In this document: piece after piece, positions 1-6,630 of the stretch
Layout of the letters: each line of letters begins with the position of its first letter
Numbering within the stretch: the first letter of the stretch is position 1
NCBI GenBank assembly: GCA_900544365.1
Contig: UQVF01000045.1
Span: 1 to 16,744, forward strand
Direction of reading: 5' to 3'
Source: an uncultured Veillonella sp.
GTDB lineage: Bacteria > Bacillota > Negativicutes > Veillonellales > Veillonellaceae
Length of the DNA: 16,744 nt
Program-made: the position numbers and the translations under genes
The notes under the pieces: model-generated
The model's input: only the letters and a program-made list of their open reading frames with translations
Told to the model about the DNA's origin: nothing
Databases searched by the model: none

Positions 1-30
1 CAGAGAGCCTTCTTATTTTTTTATTTTTTT
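1..30 (+). terminator. Possible right half of an intrinsic terminator cut by the window edge
   Basis: The first bases (CAGAGAGCCTTCTT) are followed by two runs of seven T separated by an A. This is how the descending arm and U-tract of a Rho-independent terminator for a plus-strand gene to the left would look. The matching ascending arm would lie outside the window, so the call cannot be confirmed here. Confidence 0.3.
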
Positions 31-31
31 G

Positions 32-72
32 TCACAAATGTATTATACTCTTACAAAAATTTACATTTGTGA
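32..72. repeat. Perfect 11-bp inverted repeat with a 19-base spacer
   Basis: TCACAAATGTA (32-42) and its exact complement TACATTTGTGA (62-72) can pair around a 19-base AT-rich loop. No T-run follows the hairpin on either strand in the right place for a terminator, so it may be an operator-like or recombination-site feature. It ends three bases before the long direct repeat at 75-131. Confidence 0.5.
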
Positions 73-74
73 AT

Positions 75-131
75 AAAATTGGGCTCAAATGCAAAAAAAG
101 ATTCTAAAAAACGATGAGAATCCGGTCATAT
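75..131 (-). repeat. Left copy of an imperfect 57/58-base direct repeat (terminator-like, att-like)
   Basis: The first 24 bases (75-98) are identical to 3217-3240, and the remaining 33 match 3241-3274 at about 25 of 32 aligned positions with one gap. Read on the minus strand it forms a 6-bp hairpin (100-105 with 117-122) followed at once by seven T, the form of an intrinsic terminator. The copy at 3217-3274 serves as the terminator of tRNA-Arg, but here no tRNA is found on its upstream (higher-coordinate) side. It may be a relic of a duplicated tRNA-downstream region or an attachment-site remnant. Confidence 0.6.
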
Positions 132-352
132 GCTTCTTTTTTTTCGTATCGTTATGCACTGTTTTACAATGTCAAGTTTATGATAATTTTATCAACTATA
201 ACTGATTAGCATAATAATGCTTTACTATATAAAGTATGCATAATAGAGTATTTATAGGTATATAAGTATGTACGAAGTACAAATAACAATGTATAATGAC
301 GGTAGTTTATTGATATCTATTATTGATATTATTGTTGATTGTGGAGGTTCTT
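132..352 (+). promoter_or_regulatory. Upstream region of the autotransporter gene; weak promoter candidate
   Basis: This stretch is AT-rich and has no credible gene. A perfect TATAAT at 292-297 is the best -10 element, but the bases 17 upstream (TGTACG) are a poor -35 match, so activator help or another promoter is possible. Small palindromes lie before it: 6+2+6 at 181-194, AGCAT-4-ATGCT at 208-221, and TGTAC-GAA-GTACA overlapping 270-282. There is a run of eight T at 137-144. Confidence 0.35.
181..194. promoter_or_regulatory. Fur-box-like palindrome TGATAA-TT-TTATCA
   Basis: The 6+2+6 palindrome resembles the half-sites of the classical Fur box (TGATAAT-n-ATTATCA) but has the wrong spacing and is one base short. 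It lies about 100 bases upstream of the -10 candidate for the autotransporter. AT-rich DNA produces such palindromes by chance, so this is only a candidate site. Confidence 0.25.
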
Positions 353-2596
353 ATGAAAATTACACGTCATGTATCAGCAGTGATGGCTGCATTAGTAGTA
401 ACAGGAATGTCTTATTCTGTAATGGCTACAGATATTACTAAGTATAGTGATAAAGCAGAAAACTTAATTGGTTTATCGTTGGGAGATCAAAAGCAAACAG
501 AACCTACGGTTAAGCATATAGAAGACACGTTAACCGTAAATGTACATGGTAAAAGCTTGATGGACACAGGTAAATCTAAAAATGTAACAGGGATTTATAC
601 TGTATTTGGATCGCAATTGACCATAGATAAAGATCTTATTGTACGATTAAAAAATGATGCACCAGCAGATAAAAAAGATTTAGGGCATTATTACATGAGT
701 GCTGTCTATGCTGGTCTTGGTGGTAAGGTGCCACATCATAACGATAATCCTGACAGAGACTATGGTGATAGCAATATTCATGTGAAAGGCAATGTAGATA
801 TTGACGCTGTCGGAGTAGGATTGCAAGCGAATCACCGAGGCCATATTATCGTTGATGGCGGTGGTCGTATTATAACCTATCCTCTTAAAACATCAGATAC
901 CTATTCTGTTGTGGCAGAAGAGGGCGATGTCTATGTGAATGCAGGTACCGATGGTAAACACCCAGGTACGAAAGAGTTAGTAGCTGTTGGTAATGTAGGG
1001 TTAATTAATAAAGATTATGGTGAGAATCCAAATCTTAATGAAGCGCCAGCAAATATCGGACTAGCTTTTACAACATCTAACTCTAGTCTTACTGGTGCTG
1101 TGTTAAATGAATATGCTGAAAGTAATAAAAATCCGCATAATTCTGGTGCAGATATATATTTACAAAATGGTGCTACTTGGAATAATGAATGGATTGGTAA
1201 GGAACGACCTACACCAAGAAAACCACGTCCATCAGGAGATGATGCAGCATACTTATATAAAGGCAGTAAAGTTCGTAATCTTGTAGGTGGTACAAATCCA
1301 ACTGCAGCAGGTATGATTCATCCTATCGAGGCTCGTCCTATTACAATTCAAAACTATAGTGGTTTTGTAAATGCTGATTATAAAACAGGTGTACCAGCGA
1401 GTGAAGCTGGCAATGGACAAGTCATTATCCAACATGCTGCTGACCATAGCCACATCACTGTACAAGGTGATAGTGCTAAGAATTTAACTGATGATGCAAG
1501 TTATCGTGCAGAAATGAAATCGTTAGCCACTAAATTACAATATACTGGAAATGATAAGAAACTAGCTGCTGCTGTTCAAGTTAATGAAGGTATTACAAGA
1601 CCGGCTGCTATGACTGAACTTGGTACAAATGCATTTGATGCACAAGGTACTCTTGTTGTTACTGATACGGCGATTGTAAGACATGCTAGTGAATCTTCAT
1701 TGGTAAGTGGTACGAAATCTGCTCTTACATCTACAGCGATGGCTTGGCGTAATACTACGAACGATTTACAACGTCGTTTAGGAGATCTTCGTTTGGCTAC
1801 TGTGAATGATGGTGTATGGGCTAAATACATCGGAGGCAAATCTAAAGTGACAGATAGTGTCGATGCTCATATGAGATATAATGGTGTACAAATTGGGTAT
1901 GATCATAAGGTATCCAATGGTTGGACTCTAGGTGGTGCTCTACATTACAGTACGTCTAGCAACTCTTATAGTGTTGGCACTGGAGATAGTAAAATCGGTG
2001 GCATTGGGTTATATGGTACAAAACAACAAGATGATGGACGTTATTTAGATATCATCGTTCGTGGAAACCGCTTGTCCAATACTTACAAACTTCACTCAGT
2101 AGGGGGACATCAATTGAATGGGGATTATCATACATTTGGTACCTCTTTCAGTGCTGAATACGGTAAACGTATTAAGAAACAAAACGGTTTCTACATGGAT
2201 CCTAGTGTAGAATTCATTGCAGGTCGTTTAAACGGCGTATCCTATGAGGCTAATGTTGTTGGTGGCGGCTCTATGCATGTGAAAGCTGATGCGGTTATCT
2301 CTGCTGTAGGTCGATTGGGATTTGGCATTGGCAGAGAAACGCAAACATCCAACATCTTTGCAAAACTCGCATTGGCTCATGAATTCTCTGGTAAGGTGAA
2401 TACAACATATTCAGCACCAGGTAATCCAACAGTACATACAGAACTTGATTTGAAAGATACATGGCTTGATGCTGAAATTGGAGGCTCTTGGAGCGTTCGT
2501 CCAAATACATATGTATATGGAACATTCACTAAAAACTTTGGCGCTACTATAGACAATACATGGCGTATGGATATGGGAGTACGACATAATTTTTAA
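353..2596 (+). CDS. Type Va autotransporter, outer-membrane beta-barrel protein with a short passenger
   Basis: The 747-residue protein begins at ATG 353, five bases after GGAGG (343-347). An in-frame TTG at 323 would add ten residues but has no ribosome site. Residues 1-25 form a Sec signal peptide (basic start MKITRH, hydrophobic core, Val-Met-Ala cleavage site). Residues about 26-460 are the passenger, rich in Gly, Asn, Asp and Val, with a beta-helix-like stretch near 140-230. A helical linker (LQRRLGDLR, about 470-480) leads into a C-terminal beta-barrel (about 485-747) with alternating strands ending in aromatic Phe, the usual outer-membrane signal. I saw no cysteine, as is common in this class. 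By family it exports its passenger to the cell surface, often for adhesion. The passenger's target is not recognisable, and no protease or lipase motif stands out. Confidence 0.88.
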   Translation: MKITRHVSAVMAALVVTGMSYSVMATDITKYSDKAENLIGLSLGDQKQTEPTVKHIEDTLTVNVHGKSLMDTGKSKNVTGIYTVFGSQLTIDKDLIVRLKNDAPADKKDLGHYYMSAVYAGLGGKVPHHNDNPDRDYGDSNIHVKGNVDIDAVGVGLQANHRGHIIVDGGGRIITYPLKTSDTYSVVAEEGDVYVNAGTDGKHPGTKELVAVGNVGLINKDYGENPNLNEAPANIGLAFTTSNSSLTGAVLNEYAESNKNPHNSGADIYLQNGATWNNEWIGKERPTPRKPRPSGDDAAYLYKGSKVRNLVGGTNPTAAGMIHPIEARPITIQNYSGFVNADYKTGVPASEAGNGQVIIQHAADHSHITVQGDSAKNLTDDASYRAEMKSLATKLQYTGNDKKLAAAVQVNEGITRPAAMTELGTNAFDAQGTLVVTDTAIVRHASESSLVSGTKSALTSTAMAWRNTTNDLQRRLGDLRLATVNDGVWAKYIGGKSKVTDSVDAHMRYNGVQIGYDHKVSNGWTLGGALHYSTSSNSYSVGTGDSKIGGIGLYGTKQQDDGRYLDIIVRGNRLSNTYKLHSVGGHQLNGDYHTFGTSFSAEYGKRIKKQNGFYMDPSVEFIAGRLNGVSYEANVVGGGSMHVKADAVISAVGRLGFGIGRETQTSNIFAKLALAHEFSGKVNTTYSAPGNPTVHTELDLKDTWLDAEIGGSWSVRPNTYVYGTFTKNFGATIDNTWRMDMGVRHNF

Positions 2597-2609
2597 TTAA
2601 ATCTTGCAT

Positions 2610-2645
2610 TAATAGTCCTTATAGCGTATGCTCTAAGGACTATTA
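2610..2645 (+). repeat. 12-bp perfect hairpin between autotransporter and phosphatase genes
   Basis: TAATAGTCCTTA (2610-2621) pairs perfectly with TAAGGACTATTA (2634-2645) around a 12-base loop. No T-tract follows, and the phosphatase ribosome site AAGGAGG begins seven bases later (2652). It is therefore unlikely to be a standard terminator. It may stabilise the upstream mRNA end, attenuate read-through, or be a processing site. Confidence 0.6.
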
Positions 2646-2663
2646 GCATGTAAGGAGGTCAGT

Positions 2664-3122
2664 ATGATAAAAGTCTTATTTATCTGTCACGGTAATATTT
2701 GTCGATCTACGATGGCAGAGTTTTATATGAAGCATATCGTTAACAAAGCGGGGTTAAGGGATTCTATTTATATTGAGTCCGCAGCTACATCTCGTGAGGA
2801 GATAGGAAACGATACCCATTATGGAACTAAACAAAAATTAGATGAAATGGATATTCCTTATACTCGTCGCAAGGCCCGACAAGTGACGATGGATGATTAT
2901 CGTAACTTTGATTACCTCATTATCATGGATGAAAATAATGCACGAAACTTGCGTCTTATTATCGATGATGACATTGATCATAAGGTGTATAAGGCTATGA
3001 CCTTTGCTGGAGAAAGTCGAGACGTAAAAGACCCTTGGTATACGGGAAATTTTGACGAAACCTATGATGATATAAGTCGTAGCTGTGATGCCTTATTAGA
3101 GTTGATCAAAGAGCAATTATAA
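2664..3122 (+). CDS. Low-molecular-weight protein tyrosine phosphatase
   Basis: The 152-residue protein starts at ATG 2664 after AAGGAGG (2652-2658). It carries the LMW-PTP P-loop near the N-terminus, C8-H-G-N-I-C-R14-S15, where C8 is the expected nucleophile and R14 binds phosphate. The general-acid loop D123-P-W follows near residue 123. Length and motif order fit the family, which removes phosphate from protein tyrosines and often pairs with bacterial tyrosine kinases in capsule control. Arsenate reductases share the fold, but the D-P motif at its usual place favours the phosphatase. No tyrosine kinase or capsule gene is in the window. The gene follows the autotransporter by 67 bases without an obvious promoter of its own, so it may depend on read-through past the hairpin at 2610-2645. 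Confidence 0.85.
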   Translation: MIKVLFICHGNICRSTMAEFYMKHIVNKAGLRDSIYIESAATSREEIGNDTHYGTKQKLDEMDIPYTRRKARQVTMDDYRNFDYLIIMDENNARNLRLIIDDDIDHKVYKAMTFAGESRDVKDPWYTGNFDETYDDISRSCDALLELIKEQL

Positions 3123-3139
3123 GAAAATTATAATGTAAT

Positions 3140-3185
3140 AAGCCCCTAATGTTATCTGAATGAGATATAACATGGGGGCTTTTTC
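3140..3185 (+). terminator. Intrinsic terminator after the phosphatase gene
   Basis: AGCCCC (3141-3146) pairs with GGGGCT (3175-3180), and the stem continues through ATGTTAT / ATAACAT after a small bulge. TTTT follows at 3181. It lies 18 bases after the stop codon. Confidence 0.85.
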
Positions 3186-3207
3186 GGTATTTCTTATGGA
3201 AATTCAA

Positions 3208-3231
3208 ATTGGGCTCAAAATTGGGCTCAAA
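3208..3231. repeat. Tandem duplication of a 12-bp unit next to tRNA-Arg
   Basis: ATTGGGCTCAAA occurs twice head to tail (3208-3219 and 3220-3231) without a mismatch. The same unit occurs once at 78-89. Tandem short repeats downstream of a tRNA resemble arm-type sites of tyrosine integrases, but no integrase gene is present to support this. Confidence 0.7.
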
Positions 3232-3274
3232 TGCAAAAAATGGACTCTCAACAACAGTGAGAATCCAGTTATAT
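3217..3274 (-). repeat. Right copy of the 57/58-base direct repeat, overlapping the tRNA-Arg terminator
   Basis: This copy matches 75-131 in the same orientation: 24 identical bases, then a diverged hairpin part. It ends three bases short of the CCA end of tRNA-Arg. See the left copy for the alignment. Confidence 0.7.
3235..3266 (-). terminator. Intrinsic terminator of tRNA-Arg
   Basis: On the minus strand GGATTCTC (3266-3259) pairs with GAGAGTCC (3249-3242) with one mismatch, over a nine-base loop. One A and six T follow (3241-3235). It starts 11 bases after the end of the tRNA. Confidence 0.7.
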
Positions 3275-3277
3275 CAA

Positions 3278-3352
3278 TGGTGCGCCTAGCAGGAATCGAA
3301 CCTGCGCACCCGGTTCCGGAGACCGGCGCTCTATCCCCTGAGCTATAGGCGC
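3278..3352 (-). tRNA. tRNA-Arg, anticodon CCG
   Basis: A full cloverleaf can be drawn on the minus strand. The acceptor GCGCCTA pairs with TAGGCGC, followed by A and an encoded CCA. The D arm has GCTC/GAGC stems, the anticodon stem CCGGT/ACCGG encloses the loop CTCCGGA (anticodon CCG), and the T arm is GCAGG-TTCGATT-CCTGC. It reads CGG codons. It is a single gene with its own promoter and terminator, facing away from the helicase gene. Confidence 0.95.
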
Positions 3353-3366
3353 TTGTATACCGTTAA

Positions 3367-3395
3367 AGTATACCATGAAATAATAGGGAGTACAA
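3367..3395 (-). promoter_or_regulatory. Promoter of tRNA-Arg
   Basis: On the minus strand the -35 TTGTAC (3395-3390) and -10 TATACT (3372-3367) are 17 bases apart. The start would fall near 3360, just before the tRNA 5' end at 3352. Confidence 0.65.
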
Positions 3396-3472
3396 TAGGG
3401 AGAAGATAGTATATACTATATTGAAAGTTCTAGCTCTCTATCATACTCTCATATACAAGGACATCTTACTTG

Positions 3473-3481
3473 TGGTATAAT
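3473..3481 (+). promoter_or_regulatory. Extended -10 promoter of the DEAD-box helicase gene
   Basis: TGG-TATAAT (3473-3481) is an extended -10 element with a perfect hexamer. No good -35 lies 16-18 bases upstream, which fits the extended -10 type. Transcription would begin near 3488, giving a leader of about 47 bases. Confidence 0.6.
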
Positions 3482-3534
3482 ATACTAATTCGCATGATAC
3501 ATACACAAGATTTTAAAGGAGGACCCTTTTATAT

Positions 3535-5094
3535 ATGCAAATTAAATTTGAAGATTTACACATTAGCGAACCCATTTTACGAGCTTTAAACGATATGGGA
3601 TTTGAAGAGCCAACACCGATTCAACGTGAAGCCATTCCAGTGGCAAAGTCTGGTCAAGATATGATTGGGCAAGCGCAAACTGGTACAGGTAAAACAGCTG
3701 CCTTTGGTATCCCAGCCTTAGAGCAAGTGGAACCAACCATCCAAGACCCACAAGTATTAATTCTTTCACCGACTCGTGAATTAGCAATTCAAGTGGCGGA
3801 AGAGTTAAATAAAATGGCGCAACATACAAACATTCAAGCCTTGCCAATCTATGGTGGACAAGATATTGGACGTCAATTCCGTATGTTGAAAAAACATCCA
3901 CAAGTGATTGTAGCTACACCTGGTCGTTTAATGGACCATATGGAACGCAAATCCATCGCCTTTGAGCAAGTGAAAGTTGTGATCCTTGACGAAGCGGATG
4001 AAATGTTAAACATGGGCTTCGTGGATGACATCAACAAAATTTTGACAGCTGTACCAGAAGAGCGTCAAACACTATTGTTCTCTGCTACTATGCCAAAAGC
4101 AATCCAAGAGTTGGCAGAAACATATTTAACAGAGCCAACATTAATCCGTATGAAACCGACACAAGTGACAATGGATTTAATCGAGCAATATTATATTGAA
4201 GTGCAAGATCGCCAAAAGTTTGATGTATTGTGCCGTTTACTAGATATTCAAGCTCCAGAGCTTGCTATCGTGTTCGGTCGTACAAAACGCCGTGTAGACG
4301 AAGTAACAGAAGCGTTGAAAAAACGTGGTTACATGGCAGAAGGCATTCATGGTGACTTGTCTCAACAAAAACGTGACTCTGTAATCCGTCAATTCCGTGA
4401 AGGCACTATCGATATTCTAGTTGCGACAGACGTAGCAGCTCGTGGATTAGATATTAGCGGCGTCACACATGTATATAACTATGACTTGCCGCAAGATCCT
4501 GAAAGCTATGTACACCGTGTTGGTCGTACAGGTCGTGCAGGTAAAGCAGGCGTAGCGATGACATTTGTGATCCCTCGTGAAATTGAGCATTTACATGCTA
4601 TTGAACGTTTGACCAAACGTAAGATTGCTCGTCGCAAAGCTCCATCCTTGGGTGAAGTATTAGAAGGCCAACAAAAAATTGCCGTAGAAAAATTAATTAC
4701 TTTAGCAGATAATCGTGAAGAATTAGCAAGCTACCGTTCTAGTGCCGAAGAGTTGTTGAACGATATTGACTCTGTTACATTGTTGGCAGCAGCGTTAAAA
4801 TTGTTGACAAAAGAGCCAGACACAACACCGGTAAGCATTACAGAAGAAGCGCCACTTCGTGTTCGTCGTCGCCGTGACAGTGGACGTCGTGAAGGCCGTC
4901 GTCGTGATGATCGTCGTAGAGATGGTCGTCGTCGTGATGACCGCCGTGATGACCGCCGTGATGGAGATAGAAGACGTTCTAGTCGCGAACGTAATCAACG
5001 CTCAAATGGTGGAGAACGCCGTTCCCGTGATGGACAAAAACAACAAAAACCAAAACACCAAGGTAGTGGGTTCAAACCATATTTTAAGGATTAA
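3535..5094 (+). CDS. cshA: DEAD-box ATP-dependent RNA helicase with an arginine-rich tail (CshA/DeaD type)
   Basis: The 519-residue protein starts at ATG 3535, 12 bases after AAAGGAGG. Helicase motifs appear in order: Q motif (FEEPTPIQ, ends at 30), Walker A AQTGTGKT (47-54), PTRELA, TPGR, D152-E-A-D155, SAT, RGLDI and HRVGRTGRAG. Two RecA-like domains fill residues 1 to about 360, followed by a linker. The tail from about 442 is dominated by Arg and Asp (RRRDD-like repeats) and probably binds RNA non-specifically. By family the enzyme unwinds short RNA duplexes in ribosome assembly, mRNA decay and cold adaptation. The length fits CshA. The exact paralogue (CshA, CshB or DeaD) is not certain from sequence alone. 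The gene stands alone, with a promoter upstream and a separate promoter for the next gene. Confidence 0.92.
   Translation: MQIKFEDLHISEPILRALNDMGFEEPTPIQREAIPVAKSGQDMIGQAQTGTGKTAAFGIPALEQVEPTIQDPQVLILSPTRELAIQVAEELNKMAQHTNIQALPIYGGQDIGRQFRMLKKHPQVIVATPGRLMDHMERKSIAFEQVKVVILDEADEMLNMGFVDDINKILTAVPEERQTLLFSATMPKAIQELAETYLTEPTLIRMKPTQVTMDLIEQYYIEVQDRQKFDVLCRLLDIQAPELAIVFGRTKRRVDEVTEALKKRGYMAEGIHGDLSQQKRDSVIRQFREGTIDILVATDVAARGLDISGVTHVYNYDLPQDPESYVHRVGRTGRAGKAGVAMTFVIPREIEHLHAIERLTKRKIARRKAPSLGEVLEGQQKIAVEKLITLADNREELASYRSSAEELLNDIDSVTLLAAALKLLTKEPDTTPVSITEEAPLRVRRRRDSGRREGRRRDDRRRDGRRRDDRRDDRRDGDRRRSSRERNQRSNGGERRSRDGQKQQKPKHQGSGFKPYFKD
4861..4965 (+). repeat. Imperfect coding repeat encoding the Arg/Asp-rich helicase tail
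   Basis: The tail is written in repeated CGT/CGC and GAT/GAC codons. GATGACCGCCGT is an exact tandem pair at 4936-4947 and 4948-4959. Such arrays can gain or lose units by slippage, so tail length may vary between strains. The same DNA opens a spurious Val-rich frame in another phase. Confidence 0.6.
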
Positions 5095-5136
5095 ATTCGT
5101 CAAGTGACAATATTTAAAATTAATTAATTGTGATTA

Positions 5137-5165
5137 TTGTTTGGGAATGAACTTTCTGATATAAT
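5137..5165 (+). promoter_or_regulatory. Promoter candidate for the PerR-like gene
   Basis: TTGTTT (5137-5142) and a perfect TATAAT (5160-5165) are separated by 17 bases. The start would be near 5172. I could not find a clear PerR box (TTATAAT-n-ATTATAA) overlapping it. Confidence 0.55.
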
Positions 5166-5227
5166 ATAAACAGAGTAATAGTGTTTTAATCTCACAGTTA
5201 AGCTTCCAAGTGGAAAGGATGTGCGTA

Positions 5228-5647
5228 ATGGATATTGCACAAAAATTGCGAGAAGAAGGTTATAAAGTAACGCCACAGCGTATTGCTATTTATAATGTTC
5301 TTTACGCAGAAAACAACCATCCCACTGCGGAAATGATCTACCAAAGTTTGCGGGAAGACCATCCAAGTATGAGCTTGGCGACTGTATATAAAACGATGGA
5401 GATTTTTGAGCGCATTGGTATAGTTCGTGTCTTAGACTTGGGCGATGATTGTAGCCGATATGATTGGGATACAAGAAATCATCCACATGTACGCTGTACT
5501 ATGTGTAATCGTATTAATGATTTACATGACGTACAAGTGAATTGTCTAAGAGAAGAAGTGGCACGCCACAGTGAATATGAAATTACAGGACTTCATGTGT
5601 CTTTTGAAGGCATTTGTCCAGAATGTTTGCGTAAAAGCTCACATTAA
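5228..5647 (+). CDS. perR: Fur-family metal-dependent regulator, PerR type
   Basis: The 139-residue protein is taken from ATG 5228, eight bases after AAAGGA. Upstream in-frame GTG 5210 and ATG 5219 overlap that ribosome site. An N-terminal winged helix (about 1-75, with LATVYKTMEIF as recognition helix) precedes a dimerisation domain with two CxxC zinc pairs (C90/C93 and C130/C133). The regulatory-site residues are H31, D79, H85, H87 and D98. Each, and each zinc cysteine, is exactly six less than in B. subtilis PerR (H37, D85, H91, H93, D104), and Asp rather than Glu at the last position is the PerR hallmark. By family it represses peroxide-defence genes until iron-bound His is oxidised. A Fur or Zur role cannot be fully excluded. 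It is monocistronic, with its own terminator, and sits upstream of the abasic-site endonuclease gene. Confidence 0.85.
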   Translation: MDIAQKLREEGYKVTPQRIAIYNVLYAENNHPTAEMIYQSLREDHPSMSLATVYKTMEIFERIGIVRVLDLGDDCSRYDWDTRNHPHVRCTMCNRINDLHDVQVNCLREEVARHSEYEITGLHVSFEGICPECLRKSSH

Positions 5648-5662
5648 TTAGTAATCTAAAAG

Positions 5663-5707
5663 AAATAGGGGATAATTGCTTATCATGAACAATTATCCTC
5701 TATTTTT
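5663..5707 (+). terminator. Intrinsic terminator after the PerR-like gene
   Basis: A 16-base stem (5663-5678 with 5690-5705, one G-T pair) encloses an 11-base loop, and the descending arm runs into a T-run. It separates the regulator from the repair operon. Confidence 0.85.
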
Positions 5708-5733
5708 ATATTTGTAAAGAAATAGTTATAACA

Positions 5734-5742
5734 TGATATACT
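5734..5742 (+). promoter_or_regulatory. Extended -10 promoter of the nfo-sbcD-sbcC operon
   Basis: TGA-TATACT (5734-5742) is an extended -10. TTGTAA at 5712-5717 is a possible -35, but 19 bases away. Transcription would start near 5749. Confidence 0.5.
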
Positions 5743-5782
5743 TACAAGTAAGATAGTGAGTCATGAAGAAAAGGAGTTATAC

Positions 5783-6628
5783 ATGAGTCAATTAACAATC
5801 GGATGTCATTTATCCATTAGCAAAGGATATTTACATATGGGAAAAGAGGCGCTGTCTATTGGGGCTAACACATTCCAATACTTTACGAGAAATCCACGTG
5901 GTGGAAAGGCTCGTGCTTTTGATGAAGTAGATATGAAAGCCTTAGATGCATTCTTGAAAGAACATCAATTTGGTAAATTATTAGGACATGCACCATACAC
6001 ATTAAATGCTTGCGCCGCAGATCCAGGGCTCCGTGAATTTGCGAAAAATTCTATGCGTGAAGATTTAGAGCGATTGGAATATTTGCCAGGTCATTTATAT
6101 AATTTTCACCCGGGTAGCCATGTGAAACAAGGTGTTGACCAAGGCATTGAATATATTGTGGACATGTTAAACGAAGTGATTTTCCCAGGTATGAAAACCA
6201 CAGTTTTATTAGAAGCTATGGCAGGGAAAGGTACGGAAGTAGGTCGTAATTTTGAAGAGTTAGCACGTATTATTGATGGAGTAAAATACAAAGAATACAT
6301 TGGTGTTTGTGTGGATACTTGTCATATTCATGAAGGCGGATACGATATCATTGAAAATTTAGATGGTGTGCTGGAGGAGTTTGATCATTTTGTAGGCTTG
6401 GATAGAATCCATGCGGTGCATTTGAATGATTCCAAAAATCCTAGAGGCGCACATAAAGATCGTCATGAAAAAATTGGAGAAGGGCATATTGGTATTGAGG
6501 CCATTGCTAACTTTATTACCCACCCAAAATTATGTCATCTACCATTCTATTTAGAAACACCAAATGAGTTAGATGGATATGCAAAAGAAATTTCTATCTT
6601 ACGGGAGATTTATGCAAACGAGGTGTAA
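5783..6628 (+). CDS. nfo: Endonuclease IV (apurinic/apyrimidinic endonuclease)
   Basis: The start is ATG 5783, six bases after AAGGAG (5771-5776). An upstream in-frame start at 5756 lacks a ribosome site and would add nine residues. The 281-residue length equals the family norm. All expected trinuclear-zinc ligands are visible: H69 (GHAPY), H109 (FHPGSH), E144 (LLEAMAGKG), D178 and H181 (VDTCH), H213 (HLND), D226 and H228 (DRH) and E258 (LETP). These match E. coli Nfo in order and near-exact position. The enzyme cuts the backbone 5' of abasic sites and removes blocked 3' ends in base excision repair. The stop lies two bases before sbcD, so the three repair genes are very likely co-transcribed. 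Confidence 0.95.
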   Translation: MSQLTIGCHLSISKGYLHMGKEALSIGANTFQYFTRNPRGGKARAFDEVDMKALDAFLKEHQFGKLLGHAPYTLNACAADPGLREFAKNSMREDLERLEYLPGHLYNFHPGSHVKQGVDQGIEYIVDMLNEVIFPGMKTTVLLEAMAGKGTEVGRNFEELARIIDGVKYKEYIGVCVDTCHIHEGGYDIIENLDGVLEEFDHFVGLDRIHAVHLNDSKNPRGAHKDRHEKIGEGHIGIEAIANFITHPKLCHLPFYLETPNELDGYAKEISILREIYANEV

Positions 6629-6630
6629 GT

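Noticed and set aside
3160..3348. Plus-strand reading frame ending in RLAGIEPAHPVPETGALSPEL
   Set aside because: Its end is the antisense of tRNA-Arg and its front crosses a terminator. It is a well-known kind of false gene over tRNAs.
4859..5107. Val-rich reading frame overlapping the helicase tail
   Set aside because: It is a frame-shifted shadow of the repetitive CGT/GAT codons in the helicase gene and has no ribosome site.
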